Numbered from the stretch's first letter, positions 44,933 through 54,334 are shown. The stretch: 64,000 nt of DNA from Desulfovibrio sp. 86 (GCF_902702915.1 NZ_LR738849.1:1426001-1490000), one strand, 5' to 3'. Notes: generated by a model not told the origin, from the letters alone. Program-made: numbers and translations.

Positions 44933-46105
44933 CTATAAGCCCATGGCCTCACGCGCGCCACGGTGGACAATCTGCTTGTCAATGGTGGTCAGCGTGGATT
45001 CGATGATGGGGTCGGTTCTGTCCAGCACAATCTTGCCGTCCTTGGCCAGGAAGGAAAGCAGCTGGAACACGTTGTTGGCGAACATCCAGGTGGAGCTCGT
45101 GGGCATCATGCCGGGGATGTTCTTGGTGCCGTCAATGGTCACGCCGTGCTTGACCACCACTTCACCGGCGTCGGTCAGCTCGCAGTTGCCGCCCTGGTCG
45201 ATGGAGATGTCAACGATGCTGGAGCCGGGAGCCATAGAGGCGACCATGTCTGCGGTGATCAGGATGGGGGCCAGCTTGCCGGGGATCAGGGCGCACAGGA
45301 TGATGATGTCCGCATCCTTCACCAGGGGCTTCAGGGCTTCACGTTCCTTGTGCAGCCATTCGTCGCTCAGGCGCTGGGCATAGCCGCCCTCGCCAATGGC
45401 CACTTCGGCGGGCACGCCCACGTCAAAGCTCTTGGCGCCAAGGCTCATGGACTGCTCGCGCGCGTCGGGACGGATGTCCACGGCGGTGACCACAGCGCCA
45501 AGGCGCTTGGCGGTGGCAACGGCCTGAAGGCCGGCCACGCCCGTGCCGATGACCAGCACGTTGGCGGGTTTGATAACGCCCACGGCCGTGCCCACCATGG
45601 GCATGAACTTGGACAGACGGTTGGCGGCCATGAGCACGCCCTTGTAGCCGGCCACGGTGCTCATGGAGGTCAGGGCGTCCATGCCCTGGGCGCGCGAAAT
45701 ACGCGGAATGCCGTCAAGCGTGATGCCGATCACGCCCGTGGCCGCCAGCTTCTTCATCATTTCATGGTTCACCGGCGCGGCGGGATGCAGGAACGTGATC
45801 AGGTACTGGCCGTCACGCACCATTTCCGCTTCGTGCTTGTTCACCTTTTTGTTGAACAGGGGTTCCTTGACCTTCAGGATCACATCGGACTTGGCAAAGA
45901 TTTCCTGAACGTCTTCCACGATCTTGCCGCCAGCTTCAACATAGGCGGCGTCGGCGAAGAACGCGCCGTCGCCCGCGCCCTTCTCGACCAGAACCGTGGC
46001 GCCTTCGGCAACCATCTTCTTGACGGTATCAGGAGTTGCGGACACGCGGCGTTCGCCGTGCATAATTTCCGTCGGCACACCGATAGTCATACCCTGAAAC
46101 TTCAT
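44933..46105 (-). CDS. pntA: Transhydrogenase alpha-1 subunit (domain I, NAD-binding)
   Basis: 390 residues, matching the soluble alpha-1 subunit of three-subunit transhydrogenases. It is related to alanine dehydrogenase, but the loop with Arg, Gln and Asp (ISRAQGMDALTSMSTVAGY) is the transhydrogenase RQD loop. The NAD-binding motif GTGVAG is in VLVIGTGVAGLQAVATAKRLG. It passes hydride between NAD(H) and the nucleotide on domain III. AAGGAG supports the start. It is first of the three pnt genes. Confidence 0.93.
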   Translation of the reverse strand: MKFQGMTIGVPTEIMHGERRVSATPDTVKKMVAEGATVLVEKGAGDGAFFADAAYVEAGGKIVEDVQEIFAKSDVILKVKEPLFNKKVNKHEAEMVRDGQYLITFLHPAAPVNHEMMKKLAATGVIGITLDGIPRISRAQGMDALTSMSTVAGYKGVLMAANRLSKFMPMVGTAVGVIKPANVLVIGTGVAGLQAVATAKRLGAVVTAVDIRPDAREQSMSLGAKSFDVGVPAEVAIGEGGYAQRLSDEWLHKEREALKPLVKDADIIILCALIPGKLAPILITADMVASMAPGSSIVDISIDQGGNCELTDAGEVVVKHGVTIDGTKNIPGMMPTSSTWMFANNVFQLLSFLAKDGKIVLDRTDPIIESTLTTIDKQIVHRGAREAMGL

Positions 46106-46202
46106 TATGAGACTCCTTGGGACGTTAAATACTTTTTATGTCTTGCGCGGCAGCCGACGCCCGATGCGCGGTTGTCGCCACACTGTACTGGATATGTTGT
46201 TG

Positions 46203-47588
46203 TTACTGGGCGTCTTTCTTGTTCCAACCAAGCAGGTTGTACACAACGTTGATGCCGATAATCCAGAGCGGCCCGACAATCATGGCTATACGTGTGGACT
46301 CGCCAATGGAGAGAATCACGGCCACGAACACCAGCCCAATCAAGGCAAAATAGTTGGAATAGGGGTACCAGGGCATTTTGTACGCGATTTTGCTCACCTC
46401 TTCCGGCGACTTGCTGACACGGGACTTCATCTGAACGATGATGATGGTTCCCCATATCCACACGGCCGCGAAGGTGGCGATGCTGGTCACGATGATAAAG
46501 ACTTCTTCAGGCACGATATAGTTGAGAAACACGCCGATAAGCATGATGCACGAAGACACCAGGATGCCGCGCGCGGGCACGTTGGCCTTGCTGGTCTGGC
46601 CGAAGTACTGAGGAGCGCGTTTTTGCAGTGCCAGGTTGTACAGCATGCGCCCGTTGCTGTAGATGCCGCTGTTGCAGGAAGACAGGGCGGCGGTGGCCAC
46701 CACGAAGTTGATGATGCCCGCGGCCGCAGCGATGCCGATGTTCTTGAAGGTCAGCACAAAGGGGCTGCCGTGCACGCCGATTTCATTCCAGGGGAAGATG
46801 CTCATGATGACGAACAGCGCGCCGATATAGAACACGAGGATTCGCCACAGCACCTTGTTGATGGCTGAGGGGATGGATTTTTCGGGGTTGCGGGCTTCAC
46901 CGGCGGTGACGCCGATGAGCTCAATGCCCAGGAAGGCGAACATGACCATTGACAGCGCCATAAAGACGCCCGTCATGCCGTTGGGCAAGAATCCGCCTTC
47001 AAGGGCGTAGAGGTTGGTGATGCCCGTGGGCACGCCGCCATGGCCGATGCCGAACAGGATAATGCCAAGACCGATGGCGATCATGGCTATAATGACCACA
47101 ACCTTGATGAGCGCGAACCAGAATTCGAATTCGCCGAAAAGTTTTACGGAAATGAGATTGACGGTTGTCATGGCCACCAGCGCCATCAGAGCCGGAATCC
47201 ATTGTGGCAGGTCCGGCCACCAGAAGGTGCAGTACACGCCCACTGCCGTGATTTCGGCCATGCCTGTGATGATCCACATGAACCAGTAGGTCCAGCCGGT
47301 TATGTAGCCCATGCGCGGGCCCATGAACATGTTGGCGTAAGCGCTGAACGATCCGGACACAGGATAGGCCACAGCAACTTCACCGAGGGCGCGCATCACA
47401 AAAAAGATGACGGCCGCGCCGATGAGGTATGACAGCAACAGGCCCGGCCCGGCTGTTCTGATGGCCGTGCTTGAGCCCAGGAACAGGCCGACGCCGATGG
47501 CTCCGCCGATGGCGATGAGCTGAATATGTCTTGACTCCAACCCACGGGTTAGAGTTTCACCAGTTACACTTTTGTTTTCGCTCGACAT
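46203..47588 (-). CDS. Amino acid permease, APC family (CycA-like)
   Basis: The start at 47588 (AAGGAG upstream) gives 461 residues and about twelve membrane helices. SRHIQLIAIGGAIGVGLFLGS is the AAT-family TM1 signature. GWTYWFMWIITGMAEITAV and FWWPDLPQW resemble E. coli CycA, the D-serine/D-alanine/glycine importer. The next upstream same-strand gene is alanine racemase, which agrees with alanine or glycine as substrate, but specificity is inferred. Confidence 0.82.
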   Translation of the reverse strand: MSSENKSVTGETLTRGLESRHIQLIAIGGAIGVGLFLGSSTAIRTAGPGLLLSYLIGAAVIFFVMRALGEVAVAYPVSGSFSAYANMFMGPRMGYITGWTYWFMWIITGMAEITAVGVYCTFWWPDLPQWIPALMALVAMTTVNLISVKLFGEFEFWFALIKVVVIIAMIAIGLGIILFGIGHGGVPTGITNLYALEGGFLPNGMTGVFMALSMVMFAFLGIELIGVTAGEARNPEKSIPSAINKVLWRILVFYIGALFVIMSIFPWNEIGVHGSPFVLTFKNIGIAAAAGIINFVVATAALSSCNSGIYSNGRMLYNLALQKRAPQYFGQTSKANVPARGILVSSCIMLIGVFLNYIVPEEVFIIVTSIATFAAVWIWGTIIIVQMKSRVSKSPEEVSKIAYKMPWYPYSNYFALIGLVFVAVILSIGESTRIAMIVGPLWIIGINVVYNLLGWNKKDAQ

Positions 47589-47811
47589 ATGGTCTCCTTG
47601 CAAACCGTGAACGAGTTTGAATGCCAATCCTTTAGACAACGAGGTTTCGTGAGTGGGGGGGGCCCTCCTTTTTCCTCATGATGATGTAGTGTATGTATCT
47701 CGGGCGGCGATCCGGTCATCCGCATATGACCGAGGTCGTCCGACCACGGGAAGCTACGGCATTCTCCTCACACAAAAAGTTGCAGGCGATGACATATGAA
47801 CGGCAACAGGT

Positions 47812-48927
47812 TTATTCAACGTACACCCTGGGCACACGTTTGCCCACCATGCACACAACTTCGTAATTGATGGTGCCGAGGTGCGCGGCGATTTCGTCGG
47901 CGGGCAGTTCGGGGCTGCCGAAGAGCAGCACTTCATCACCGGCACGGACATCAGGAATGTGGCTCACGTCGGCCATGCACTGATCCATGCAGATGCGGCC
48001 GACCACGGGCGCGCGCTCGCCACGCACGACAACTTCGGCCTTTTTGCTGAGCATGCGCGTGTAGCCGTCAGCGTAGCCAATGGGTATGGTGGCGAGAATA
48101 CTGTCTTTCTGCGTATGAAAAATGCTGCCATAACTCACGCCCACGCCGGGCGGAACCTGCTTGACCATGGCCAGCCGCGCCTTGAGGCGCATGGCCGGGC
48201 GCAGTTCAATGGGGATGGGGCATTCGTCCGAGGGCTTGAGTCCGTAAAGGATGATGCCCGCCCTGACCATATCGAGCTGGGCCTCGGGCATGGAAAGTAT
48301 GGCGGCGCTGTTGGCGCAATGCCGGATGGCAAGGCGTATGCCGGATGCCTCCACAGCCGCCATGGCGGCCTGAAAACGCTCAAACTGCTTGAGGCAGTAA
48401 GAGCGGTCGGCGCTGTCCGAACTGGCGAAGTGGGTAAACATGCCTTCAAGCGCAATATTGCCAAGGCTGGACACGTAGGAGCAGAATGCCGCCGCCTCTT
48501 CCGGGCGCACGCCGATGCGCGTCATGCCCGTGTCAACCTTGACATGCACCTTGACGGACATGCCGAGCCCGGCCGCAGCCGCTGACAGGGCGTCCGCCTG
48601 TTCCTTGCTGAAAATGGTCTGGGTAATGTGGTTGCTCACCACAAAAGACGCCGCCTGCGGCGGCGTATAACCAAGTATGAGAATGGGCACGGTAATGCCG
48701 GCGGCGCGTAGTGCGGCTGCCTCGTCCAGAATGGCCACGCCAAGATAGTCCGCGCCCAGGGCCACGGCTTCATGGGCAAGCGGCACTGCTCCGTGTCCGT
48801 ACCCGTCTGCTTTGATGATGGGGCAAAAACGCACTCCGGGCTTAAGCAGCGACCTGATCTGGCGCATGTTATGCCGCAATGAAGAAAGGCTTATTTCCGC
48901 CCACACCGGTCTGTCAAAACTGACCAC
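47812..48927 (-). CDS. alr: Alanine racemase
   Basis: A GTG start at 48927 is chosen because GGGAGG lies 5 bases before it; 371 residues. It interconverts L- and D-alanine with PLP for peptidoglycan. The PLP lysine is in IIKADGYGHG. The second catalytic base, Tyr, is in GVSYGSIF. HVKVDTGMTRIGV and VGRICMDQCMADVSH are family motifs. It lies upstream of a CycA-like permease on the same strand, suggesting a D-alanine/alanine use pathway. Confidence 0.94.
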   Translation of the reverse strand: MVSFDRPVWAEISLSSLRHNMRQIRSLLKPGVRFCPIIKADGYGHGAVPLAHEAVALGADYLGVAILDEAAALRAAGITVPILILGYTPPQAASFVVSNHITQTIFSKEQADALSAAAAGLGMSVKVHVKVDTGMTRIGVRPEEAAAFCSYVSSLGNIALEGMFTHFASSDSADRSYCLKQFERFQAAMAAVEASGIRLAIRHCANSAAILSMPEAQLDMVRAGIILYGLKPSDECPIPIELRPAMRLKARLAMVKQVPPGVGVSYGSIFHTQKDSILATIPIGYADGYTRMLSKKAEVVVRGERAPVVGRICMDQCMADVSHIPDVRAGDEVLLFGSPELPADEIAAHLGTINYEVVCMVGKRVPRVYVE

Positions 48928-49666
48928 AACGTCCTCCCGTTCCGGGCACAGCAATATCCACTGCTGTCAGTATCAGCATATGGGTATGGCAACCCATGTA
49001 AAACACTACCTATGGACACGAGACACTATATATTCAAAAAATAAACCCTTCATGCATAGTTATTTTTCAATATTCAACCCTTTAAAGAACGCTTCACCCT
49101 ACGGCAAAACATTTTCTGAAAAAATACACCTTCTTCTATTTTTCCTACTGAATTTATGAAAAAGTCTGATATCATTTTTGAAAATTTTATTGCTGTGATG
49201 TCACAATATATACAAGTGATACCATGAGCGCTTCCCTATGTCCATGGCTGCAAAAAAATTTGCAGCAATTATTTGTCAGACACTTTTTTACGAAACGACA
49301 AAATAAAGCATTTTCAGTATATTATCATAAAAAAGATACGCTCCGATTACAAAACGCCGTTAGCGCCTCGCCTTCACTGACTGCAAAAAAACTTCAACCC
49401 CCTTGCACCCAGAACCATTACTGGTTCGAAAAACCCGCGCTGCTGGCTGCTCCCGCGACCCTGCGGGTCGATCAATCAACCAAACGTTGTCGCCGTGTCC
49501 GCACGCTGCATTTACAAAAGTTTGTAAGCAGCCCTTCGCAGCATAACCACCTATAACTACAATATTTATCACATAATTTTCAGCTGTGAAAAAATATGGC
49601 CATTTTATCCATGCAATTTCAGTATGTTTGCTTTCCGGCTTAAAAAATTCCTGTCATTTCCACCAA
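48928..49666. other. AT-rich intergenic stretch upstream of alr
   Basis: About 740 bases without a convincing gene. Bases 49010-49360 are AT-rich and probably contain the alr promoter region. Short frames in it (such as 49224-49556) lack ribosome sites and known domains. No tRNA or repeat family element was recognised. Confidence 0.4.
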
Positions 49667-50230
49667 CTATACACGTCGGTACGGTTGTTGGCCCATTTCA
49701 TAGTAATTGCCGCCGTGCGCATCCATAACCACAATGGCGGGAAAATCCTTCACCTCAAGGGCGGCCAGGGCTTCCGGCCCCAGATCGGCATAGGCCAGCA
49801 CCGTGTATTTTTTGATGCTGCGTGCCACCAGCGCCCCTGCGCCGCCAATGGCCGCCAGATAGGGCGCGCCAAAACGCCCTATGGCTTCCGCCACTGCTTC
49901 GCTGCGGTACCCCTTGCCTATCATGCCCTTGAGGCCCAACTCCAGCAGTTGCGGCGTATAGGCGTCCATGCGGCCGGACGTGGTCGGCCCGGCTGCGCCG
50001 ATGACCTGCCCCGGCCGCGCCGGGCTTGGCCCCAGATAGTAGACCACCGCCCCCTTCAGATCCACGGGCAAGGGTTCGCCCTTTGCCAGGCTTTCAACCA
50101 TGCGCTTGTGCGCGGCGTCGCGCGCGGCCAGCAGCGTGCCTGTAATAAGCACCCTGTCCCCCGCCTGCAGCGAGCGCGCTGTGACGTCATCAAAAGGAGC
50201 GCGAATGCGCCTGGCGTCCTGATCTGCCAT
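49667..50230 (-). CDS. Class I fumarate hydratase, beta (C-terminal) subunit
   Basis: The start at 50230 is preceded by AGGAGG; 187 residues. It matches the C-terminal domain of iron-sulfur fumarases and TtdB: GDRVLITGTLLAARDAAHKRM, GPTTSGRMDAYTPQLLE, GMIGKGYRSEAV and AIGGAGAL. With the alpha subunit it hydrates fumarate to malate reversibly. A tartrate dehydratase is the main alternative, less likely in this setting. It lies 8 bases after the alpha gene. Confidence 0.88.
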   Translation of the reverse strand: MADQDARRIRAPFDDVTARSLQAGDRVLITGTLLAARDAAHKRMVESLAKGEPLPVDLKGAVVYYLGPSPARPGQVIGAAGPTTSGRMDAYTPQLLELGLKGMIGKGYRSEAVAEAIGRFGAPYLAAIGGAGALVARSIKKYTVLAYADLGPEALAALEVKDFPAIVVMDAHGGNYYEMGQQPYRRV

Positions 50231-50238
50231 GGGGCCTC

Positions 50239-51093
50239 CTATAGCGCCACTTCGGCGTGACGCGCCGCATGGCAATTGATGTTCACGGCCACGGGCAGGC
50301 TTGCAATATGCGTGGGAGCCCACTCCACATGTACCTTGAGCGCCGTCACAAGGCCGCCGAATCCCTGCGGGCCAATGCCCGTGCTGTTGACCAGGTCAAG
50401 CAGTTCTTCTTCCAGCGCGGCGTAACGGCCATCGGCATTACGGCTTTCAAGGTCGCGGGCGGCGGCGCGTTTGGCGCAGAGCGCGGCCACTTCCATAGTG
50501 CCGCCAATACCCACGCCAACCACCATGGGCGGGCAGGCGCTGGGCCCGGCGGCCTTGACGGCCTCCAGAACCACCCGGCGCACGCCGTCGATCCCGTCGG
50601 CGGGCACCAGCATCCTGAGCAGGCTTTTGTTCTCCGACCCCGCCCCCTTGGGCGCCAGCCGCAGGCGCAGGACGTCGCCAGGCACAATGCGCGTATGGAT
50701 GACAGCCGGGGTATTGTCCCCGGTATTTTTGCGCTCGAACAGCGGCTCCGCCACGCAGGATTTACGCAGATACCCTTGCGTGTAGCCGCGACGTACGCCC
50801 TCATGGATGGCCGATTCAAAATCCCCGCCCACAATGCGCACGTCCTGCCCCACGCTGGCAAAGACCACGGCCAGGCCCGTGTCCTGGCAGATGGGCATGT
50901 TCTCGGCCCTGGCCAGGGCGGCATTTTCCTGCAACTGTTCCAGGATGGCCTGCCCAATGGGCGAAGATTCCTCCTGTCTGGCGCGGGCCAGTCCCACCGC
51001 CACGTCGTCGGGCAACAAACAGCAGGCGTCCACGGCCAGGCGGGCCACTGCCCGCGATATTTCCTCGGTAGTGATTTCTTTCATGACGCACAT
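50239..51093 (-). CDS. Class I fumarate hydratase, alpha (Fe-S) subunit
   Basis: The start at 51093 (GGAAAC upstream) gives 284 residues. Cluster cysteines are visible in MPICQDTGLAVVF, in ACPPMVVGVGIGG and in NINCHAARHA. The 4Fe-4S cluster binds substrate, as in aconitase, and makes the enzyme oxygen-sensitive, fitting an anaerobe. It forms the enzyme with the downstream beta gene. A promoter (51215-51242) lies about 120 bases upstream. Confidence 0.88.
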   Translation of the reverse strand: MCVMKEITTEEISRAVARLAVDACCLLPDDVAVGLARARQEESSPIGQAILEQLQENAALARAENMPICQDTGLAVVFASVGQDVRIVGGDFESAIHEGVRRGYTQGYLRKSCVAEPLFERKNTGDNTPAVIHTRIVPGDVLRLRLAPKGAGSENKSLLRMLVPADGIDGVRRVVLEAVKAAGPSACPPMVVGVGIGGTMEVAALCAKRAAARDLESRNADGRYAALEEELLDLVNSTGIGPQGFGGLVTALKVHVEWAPTHIASLPVAVNINCHAARHAEVAL

Positions 51094-51214
51094 AGGGTTT
51101 CCGATTTGGATGCCGCTCATGGATGACAACCACGAGGCGCACCAGCAAAAAAGCAGGAACAGCCACTGAGGGCAATCGTCATCCATTCGAAAATATACAG
51201 TTTTTTGAAGGGCA

Positions 51215-51252
51215 GCATAGCCATAATGCACGTTGTGTCAAACAACATTATG
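51215..51252 (-). promoter_or_regulatory. Promoter and overlapping inverted repeat upstream of fumarase genes
   Basis: On the minus strand, TTGACA (51242-51237) and TATGCT (51220-51215) are 16 bases apart. The -35 box sits in an imperfect inverted repeat, ATAATG-CAC-GTTGT...ACAACATTAT (51224-51252), that could bind a regulator. Confidence 0.55.
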
Positions 51253-51507
51253 GTACTGGTGTGATGCGAAATTGTATCAACTTCCGCTGTAAAAAAGCAA
51301 TGCCTATAGGCGCTTACCCAGTGCGGTTTCGGGCTTTTTTTTCCATGCATTCTTCACCATGGCTGCGGGAAGATTCACGTTTATTTTATACAATTTTGTA
51401 TTGCCAATGATCGGGGCGTACCCCGACGCAACAGCCGCAGGACATCCGGCAATCAAGCCGTGTCTTTTTGCCCTGCAGCTCCATAAAATCCCTGACGGTC
51501 AGCGGAC

Positions 51508-51551
51508 GCAAAAAACAGCGCACAGCCGGAGTCGCGTTGGCTGTGCGCTGT
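51508..51551 (-). terminator. Intrinsic terminator of modBC
   Basis: ACAGCGCACAGCC (51515-51527) pairs with GGCTGTGCGCTGT (51539-51551). On the minus strand the stem runs into TTTTTTGCG. It lies about 40 bases after the modC stop and is a classical rho-independent signal. Confidence 0.85.
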
Positions 51552-51591
51552 CGCGCTGCAAGAGCGCACCTTTCTGCCCTGGGGAGGCTCG

Positions 51592-52386
51592 TCAGTGAGA
51601 CTTTCCCATGCAAATATCCTGCCTCTGCTCCTGCCCTTGTTCTTGCCCTTGCTCTTGCAAATATCGCAGGCAGCGGCCGGGGCTGTCAAAATCGCGCCGC
51701 AGTTCGGCATAGTTGGGCACCATCCGGGCATGGCCGTGCTCATAAAGAATCAGACTGCCCGCAAACACGTCCACATCGCCGGGATCATGCGTAATAATCA
51801 CCGCAGGTATGGTGAGATCCGCCATCAGTTCCAGCAATTCTTCGCGCAGACGCTCACGCAGCAGCGGATCAAGCGCCGAGAACGGCTCATCCAGCAGCAG
51901 AAGCTCCGGATCGGCATTGAGCGCGCGGGCTAAAGCCGCGCGCTGCCGCTGGCCGCCGGAAAGCTGTGAAGGCAGGCTGCGGGCCAGATGCCCGATGCCG
52001 AACCGCTCGAGCATGTCCTGGGCGCGCCGCTGCTGTGCCGCGCACACGCGCCACGGCCAGAGGCCGGTGCCGCTGTAGGCCACATTCTGCAAAAGGGTCA
52101 GATGCGGAAACAGGGCGTAATCCTGAAACATGTAACCGATTTTGCGCCGCTGGGCGGGCACAAAGACATTGTTGTTTCCATCGTACAGCGTGCGGCCGCC
52201 AAGAAGTATATGGCCGGAATCCGGGCGCACCAGACCGGCAAGGCACTGCATGGTCAGGCTTTTACCCGAACCGGAAGGCCCGAAGAGCACCACATTCTTG
52301 TGATCCCCGCCGATCTCATAGTCCACGTCCAGGCTGAAAGGCACTGCCGCGTTTTTGAAGCTCTTGTACAAACGCAGGGAAATCAT
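51592..52386 (-). CDS. modC: Molybdate/tungstate ABC transporter ATPase, short form
   Basis: The start at 52386 overlaps the modB stop (ATGA); 264 residues. Walker A is FGPSGSGKS, the Q loop FQDYALFPH, the signature LSGGQRQRAALARAL and Walker B LLLLDEPFSALD; the switch His is in IITHDPGDV. It ends after the nucleotide-binding domain and lacks the C-terminal molybdate-binding (MOP) domain of E. coli ModC (about 350 residues). The tail encodes a Gln/Glu repeat (EQGQEQGQEQ). It drives oxyanion import. Confidence 0.92.
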   Translation of the reverse strand: MISLRLYKSFKNAAVPFSLDVDYEIGGDHKNVVLFGPSGSGKSLTMQCLAGLVRPDSGHILLGGRTLYDGNNNVFVPAQRRKIGYMFQDYALFPHLTLLQNVAYSGTGLWPWRVCAAQQRRAQDMLERFGIGHLARSLPSQLSGGQRQRAALARALNADPELLLLDEPFSALDPLLRERLREELLELMADLTIPAVIITHDPGDVDVFAGSLILYEHGHARMVPNYAELRRDFDSPGRCLRYLQEQGQEQGQEQRQDICMGKSH

Positions 52387-53063
52387 CGCCGCCGCCTTTT
52401 CAGTTTCAACAGCAATTCCGCAGCCATGAGCAGTCCCACGCAAGCAAGGGACGTGACGAGAACAAGCCAGGTGGCCTGCGCGTCGTTGCCAGCCTGAAAG
52501 GCGTCATAAATGGCCAGGGCCAGCGTCTGGGTCTTGCCGGGGATGTTGCCCGCAATCATGAGCGTCGCGCCGAATTCGCCCATCCCGCGCGCGAACGCCA
52601 GCATAAGCCCGGCAAAAATGCCCTTCCAGGCCAGCGGCAGGGACACGCTGACAAACACGCGCCACTCCGAAGCGCCGAGGGTACGGGCGGCGTCTTCCAG
52701 GTGCCCGTCCACCTGTTCCAGGGCCGCTCTGGCGGATTTGTAGATAAGCGGAAACACCACCACCGTGGCCGCCACTACCGCGCCCTTCCACGAAAAGATG
52801 AGATTGATGCCAAGTTCTGCCAGCCAATGGCCGAACACCCCTCGCCGCCCCACCAGCAAGATGAGGTAGTAGCCAAGCACCGTGGGCGGCAAAACCAGCG
52901 GCAGGGTGCACAGGGCGTCCAGCAGTGCGGGCATGGGGCCTTTTTTGCGGGCCAGCGCCCAGGCCATGAGCGTGGCCGCCACAAAGGACACCAGCGTGGC
53001 CGTGCCAGCCACCCGGAGCGAAAGCTCCAGCGGGCTCCAGATGGAAATGCCGTCAAAGTCCAT
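52383..53063 (-). CDS. modB: Molybdate/tungstate ABC transporter permease
   Basis: The start at 53063 gives 226 residues with five or six membrane helices. The ABC EAA loop is seen as EDAARTLGASEWRVFVSVSLPLAWKGI, and FARGMGEFGATLMIAGNIPGKTQTL is characteristic of ModB/CysTW permeases. It forms the membrane channel for ModA-delivered oxyanion. The ribosome site is distant, so the start is moderately certain. It is separated from modA by 421 bases with a terminator. Confidence 0.92.
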   Translation of the reverse strand: MDFDGISIWSPLELSLRVAGTATLVSFVAATLMAWALARKKGPMPALLDALCTLPLVLPPTVLGYYLILLVGRRGVFGHWLAELGINLIFSWKGAVVAATVVVFPLIYKSARAALEQVDGHLEDAARTLGASEWRVFVSVSLPLAWKGIFAGLMLAFARGMGEFGATLMIAGNIPGKTQTLALAIYDAFQAGNDAQATWLVLVTSLACVGLLMAAELLLKLKRRRR

Positions 53064-53484
53064 TAAAATGCGTCCCCTCCACACATTGCTGGCGCACGCG
53101 GCCCCTCGCCGCACGCTCTCTTGCCCCCGGCCATCCGCCGCCCAGACTGCGCGGACAGCGCGGACAGCGCTCACCGCGCGGACAGCAAGACCGGACCGGG
53201 CTTGGCGTCAGTTGCGACCTTCTGGCCGCATGCCCGGCAAACAGGCTTTGCAAATTTCAGGCCCGGAAACTCTCGAACCTGCCTGTGCCCAGTACACCAG
53301 CGGCCAAGCCGGCAGGAGCAAAACCGGCAGGAGCAAAACGCGCCGGACGCTGCTAACGCCCGGCGCGACGCGGTTGTTCCTTGTGAGCCGTTTATTTACA
53401 ACGCACTGTATCTATTGGCTTAAACAAGATTGCCTTTAAAATACTCAGTACCCTTGCCGAAGCACATTCGCAGCGACATCTGCC
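53064..53484. other. Intergenic region between modA and modBC
   Basis: Next to modA it carries the terminator at 53335-53367. The middle has short direct repeats: GCGGACAGC three times (53151-53185) and GGCAGGAGCAAAAC twice (53312-53340). No gene is present. It should contain the separate modBC promoter, but no clear -35/-10 pair was seen. Confidence 0.45.
53335..53367 (-). terminator. Terminator between modA and modB
   Basis: CGCGCCGG (53339-53346) and CCGGCGCG (53360-53367) form the stem; on the minus strand TTTTGC follows. It suggests modA and modBC are separate transcription units or that the latter are attenuated. Confidence 0.6.
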
Positions 53485-54237
53485 CTACGGCTTGGAAAAA
53501 CCGTACTTGGCCAGAACCGCCTGCCCTTCGGGCGAGAGCACGAAATCGACGAATGCCTGACCCATCTTGGGGTTGGAGCCGGTGAGGGCAACGGCAATGG
53601 GATAGGTCACGGGTTCGTGTCCGCCCACAACCATCACCACGTCCACCTTGTCAGCCATCTGCTTGGCGTCGGTGGCGTACACAAAACCCGCGTCCACTTC
53701 GCCCCGGGCCACGTAGTCCAGCACCTGACGCACGCTGTTGCCCTGAATAAGGGCTGGCTGCACGGCTTCCCACAACTTGGCGTTGCCAAGGGCGTCCCTG
53801 GTGTAGCGGCCCACGGGCACAGAGTCGGGATTGCCGATGGCGATCTTCTTGAACTTCTTGAGGTCGTCAAGCTTGGGAGGCTTCTTGCTGCCCGCAGGGA
53901 CAATAAGAACCAGATCATTTTCGGCAAAGTTCACGCGCGTGGCGGGGTTAACGACCTTGGCGGCCACGGCTTTGTCCATGGTGGCCTGGTCGGCGGACGC
54001 GAAGACGTCCACGGGCGCGCCTTCCTGAATCTGCTTGAGCAGGGGGTTGGACGCGGCAAAGTTCACATTGACCTTGAGATCGGCGTGGCGCTTTTCAAAC
54101 ATGCCTTTCAGTTCGGTGAAGGCATTGGTCAGGCTGGCCGCGCCTGAAACGGTCATTTCAGCTGCCTGCGCGGGAAGAACCAGCAGTCCTGTACAAGCCA
54201 GAGCAAGAAAAATGCGTGAAAAGAACGGTTTTTTCAT
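53485..54237 (-). CDS. modA: Molybdate/tungstate-binding periplasmic protein
   Basis: 250 residues with a signal peptide ending PAQAAE. It is a type 2 periplasmic binding protein: TVSGAASLTNAFTELKGMFE holds the oxyanion-binding Ser residues, VNVNFAASNPLLKQI and PVDVFASADQATMDKA follow, and the later VARGEVDAGFVYATDA contributes further ligands. It captures molybdate or tungstate and delivers it to ModB. It is divergent from tunR, which probably activates it. Confidence 0.93.
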   Translation of the reverse strand: MKKPFFSRIFLALACTGLLVLPAQAAEMTVSGAASLTNAFTELKGMFEKRHADLKVNVNFAASNPLLKQIQEGAPVDVFASADQATMDKAVAAKVVNPATRVNFAENDLVLIVPAGSKKPPKLDDLKKFKKIAIGNPDSVPVGRYTRDALGNAKLWEAVQPALIQGNSVRQVLDYVARGEVDAGFVYATDAKQMADKVDVVMVVGGHEPVTYPIAVALTGSNPKMGQAFVDFVLSPEGQAVLAKYGFSKP

Positions 54238-54310
54238 GTGCTTCTCCTGGGCGCCGCAGCGCGATAATTTTGTTTATCTCATACAGGAGTAAGCCAAAGG
54301 GGCAAGGTAA

Positions 54311-54334
54311 TCACGTTTTTTGGCAAAAGCGTGA
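54311..54334. promoter_or_regulatory. Candidate TunR operator in the modA-tunR region
   Basis: TCACGTTTTTTG and GCAAAAGCGTGA form a 24-bp imperfect palindrome (9 of 12 positions symmetric). This spacing resembles the two half sites of Xer-type recombination targets. It lies 74-97 bases upstream of modA. A related sequence was not found upstream of modB, so the call is tentative. Confidence 0.35.

Noticed and set aside
44933..46105. Alanine dehydrogenase, suggested by the adjacent alr and permease genes
   Set aside because: The RAQGMDALTSM loop and the adjoining pntA2 and pntB genes identify transhydrogenase domain I.
44963..46252. Plus-strand open frame of 429 codons opposite pntA
   Set aside because: His/Gly/Asp-rich antisense artefact; pntA is unambiguous.
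49420..49450. TGGTTCGAAAAACC resembling a tRNA T-loop
   Set aside because: No acceptor, D or anticodon stems could be built around it.
49224..49556. Open frame of 110 codons upstream of the fumarase genes
   Set aside because: No ribosome site, no recognisable domain, and composition unlike a coding sequence of this genome.
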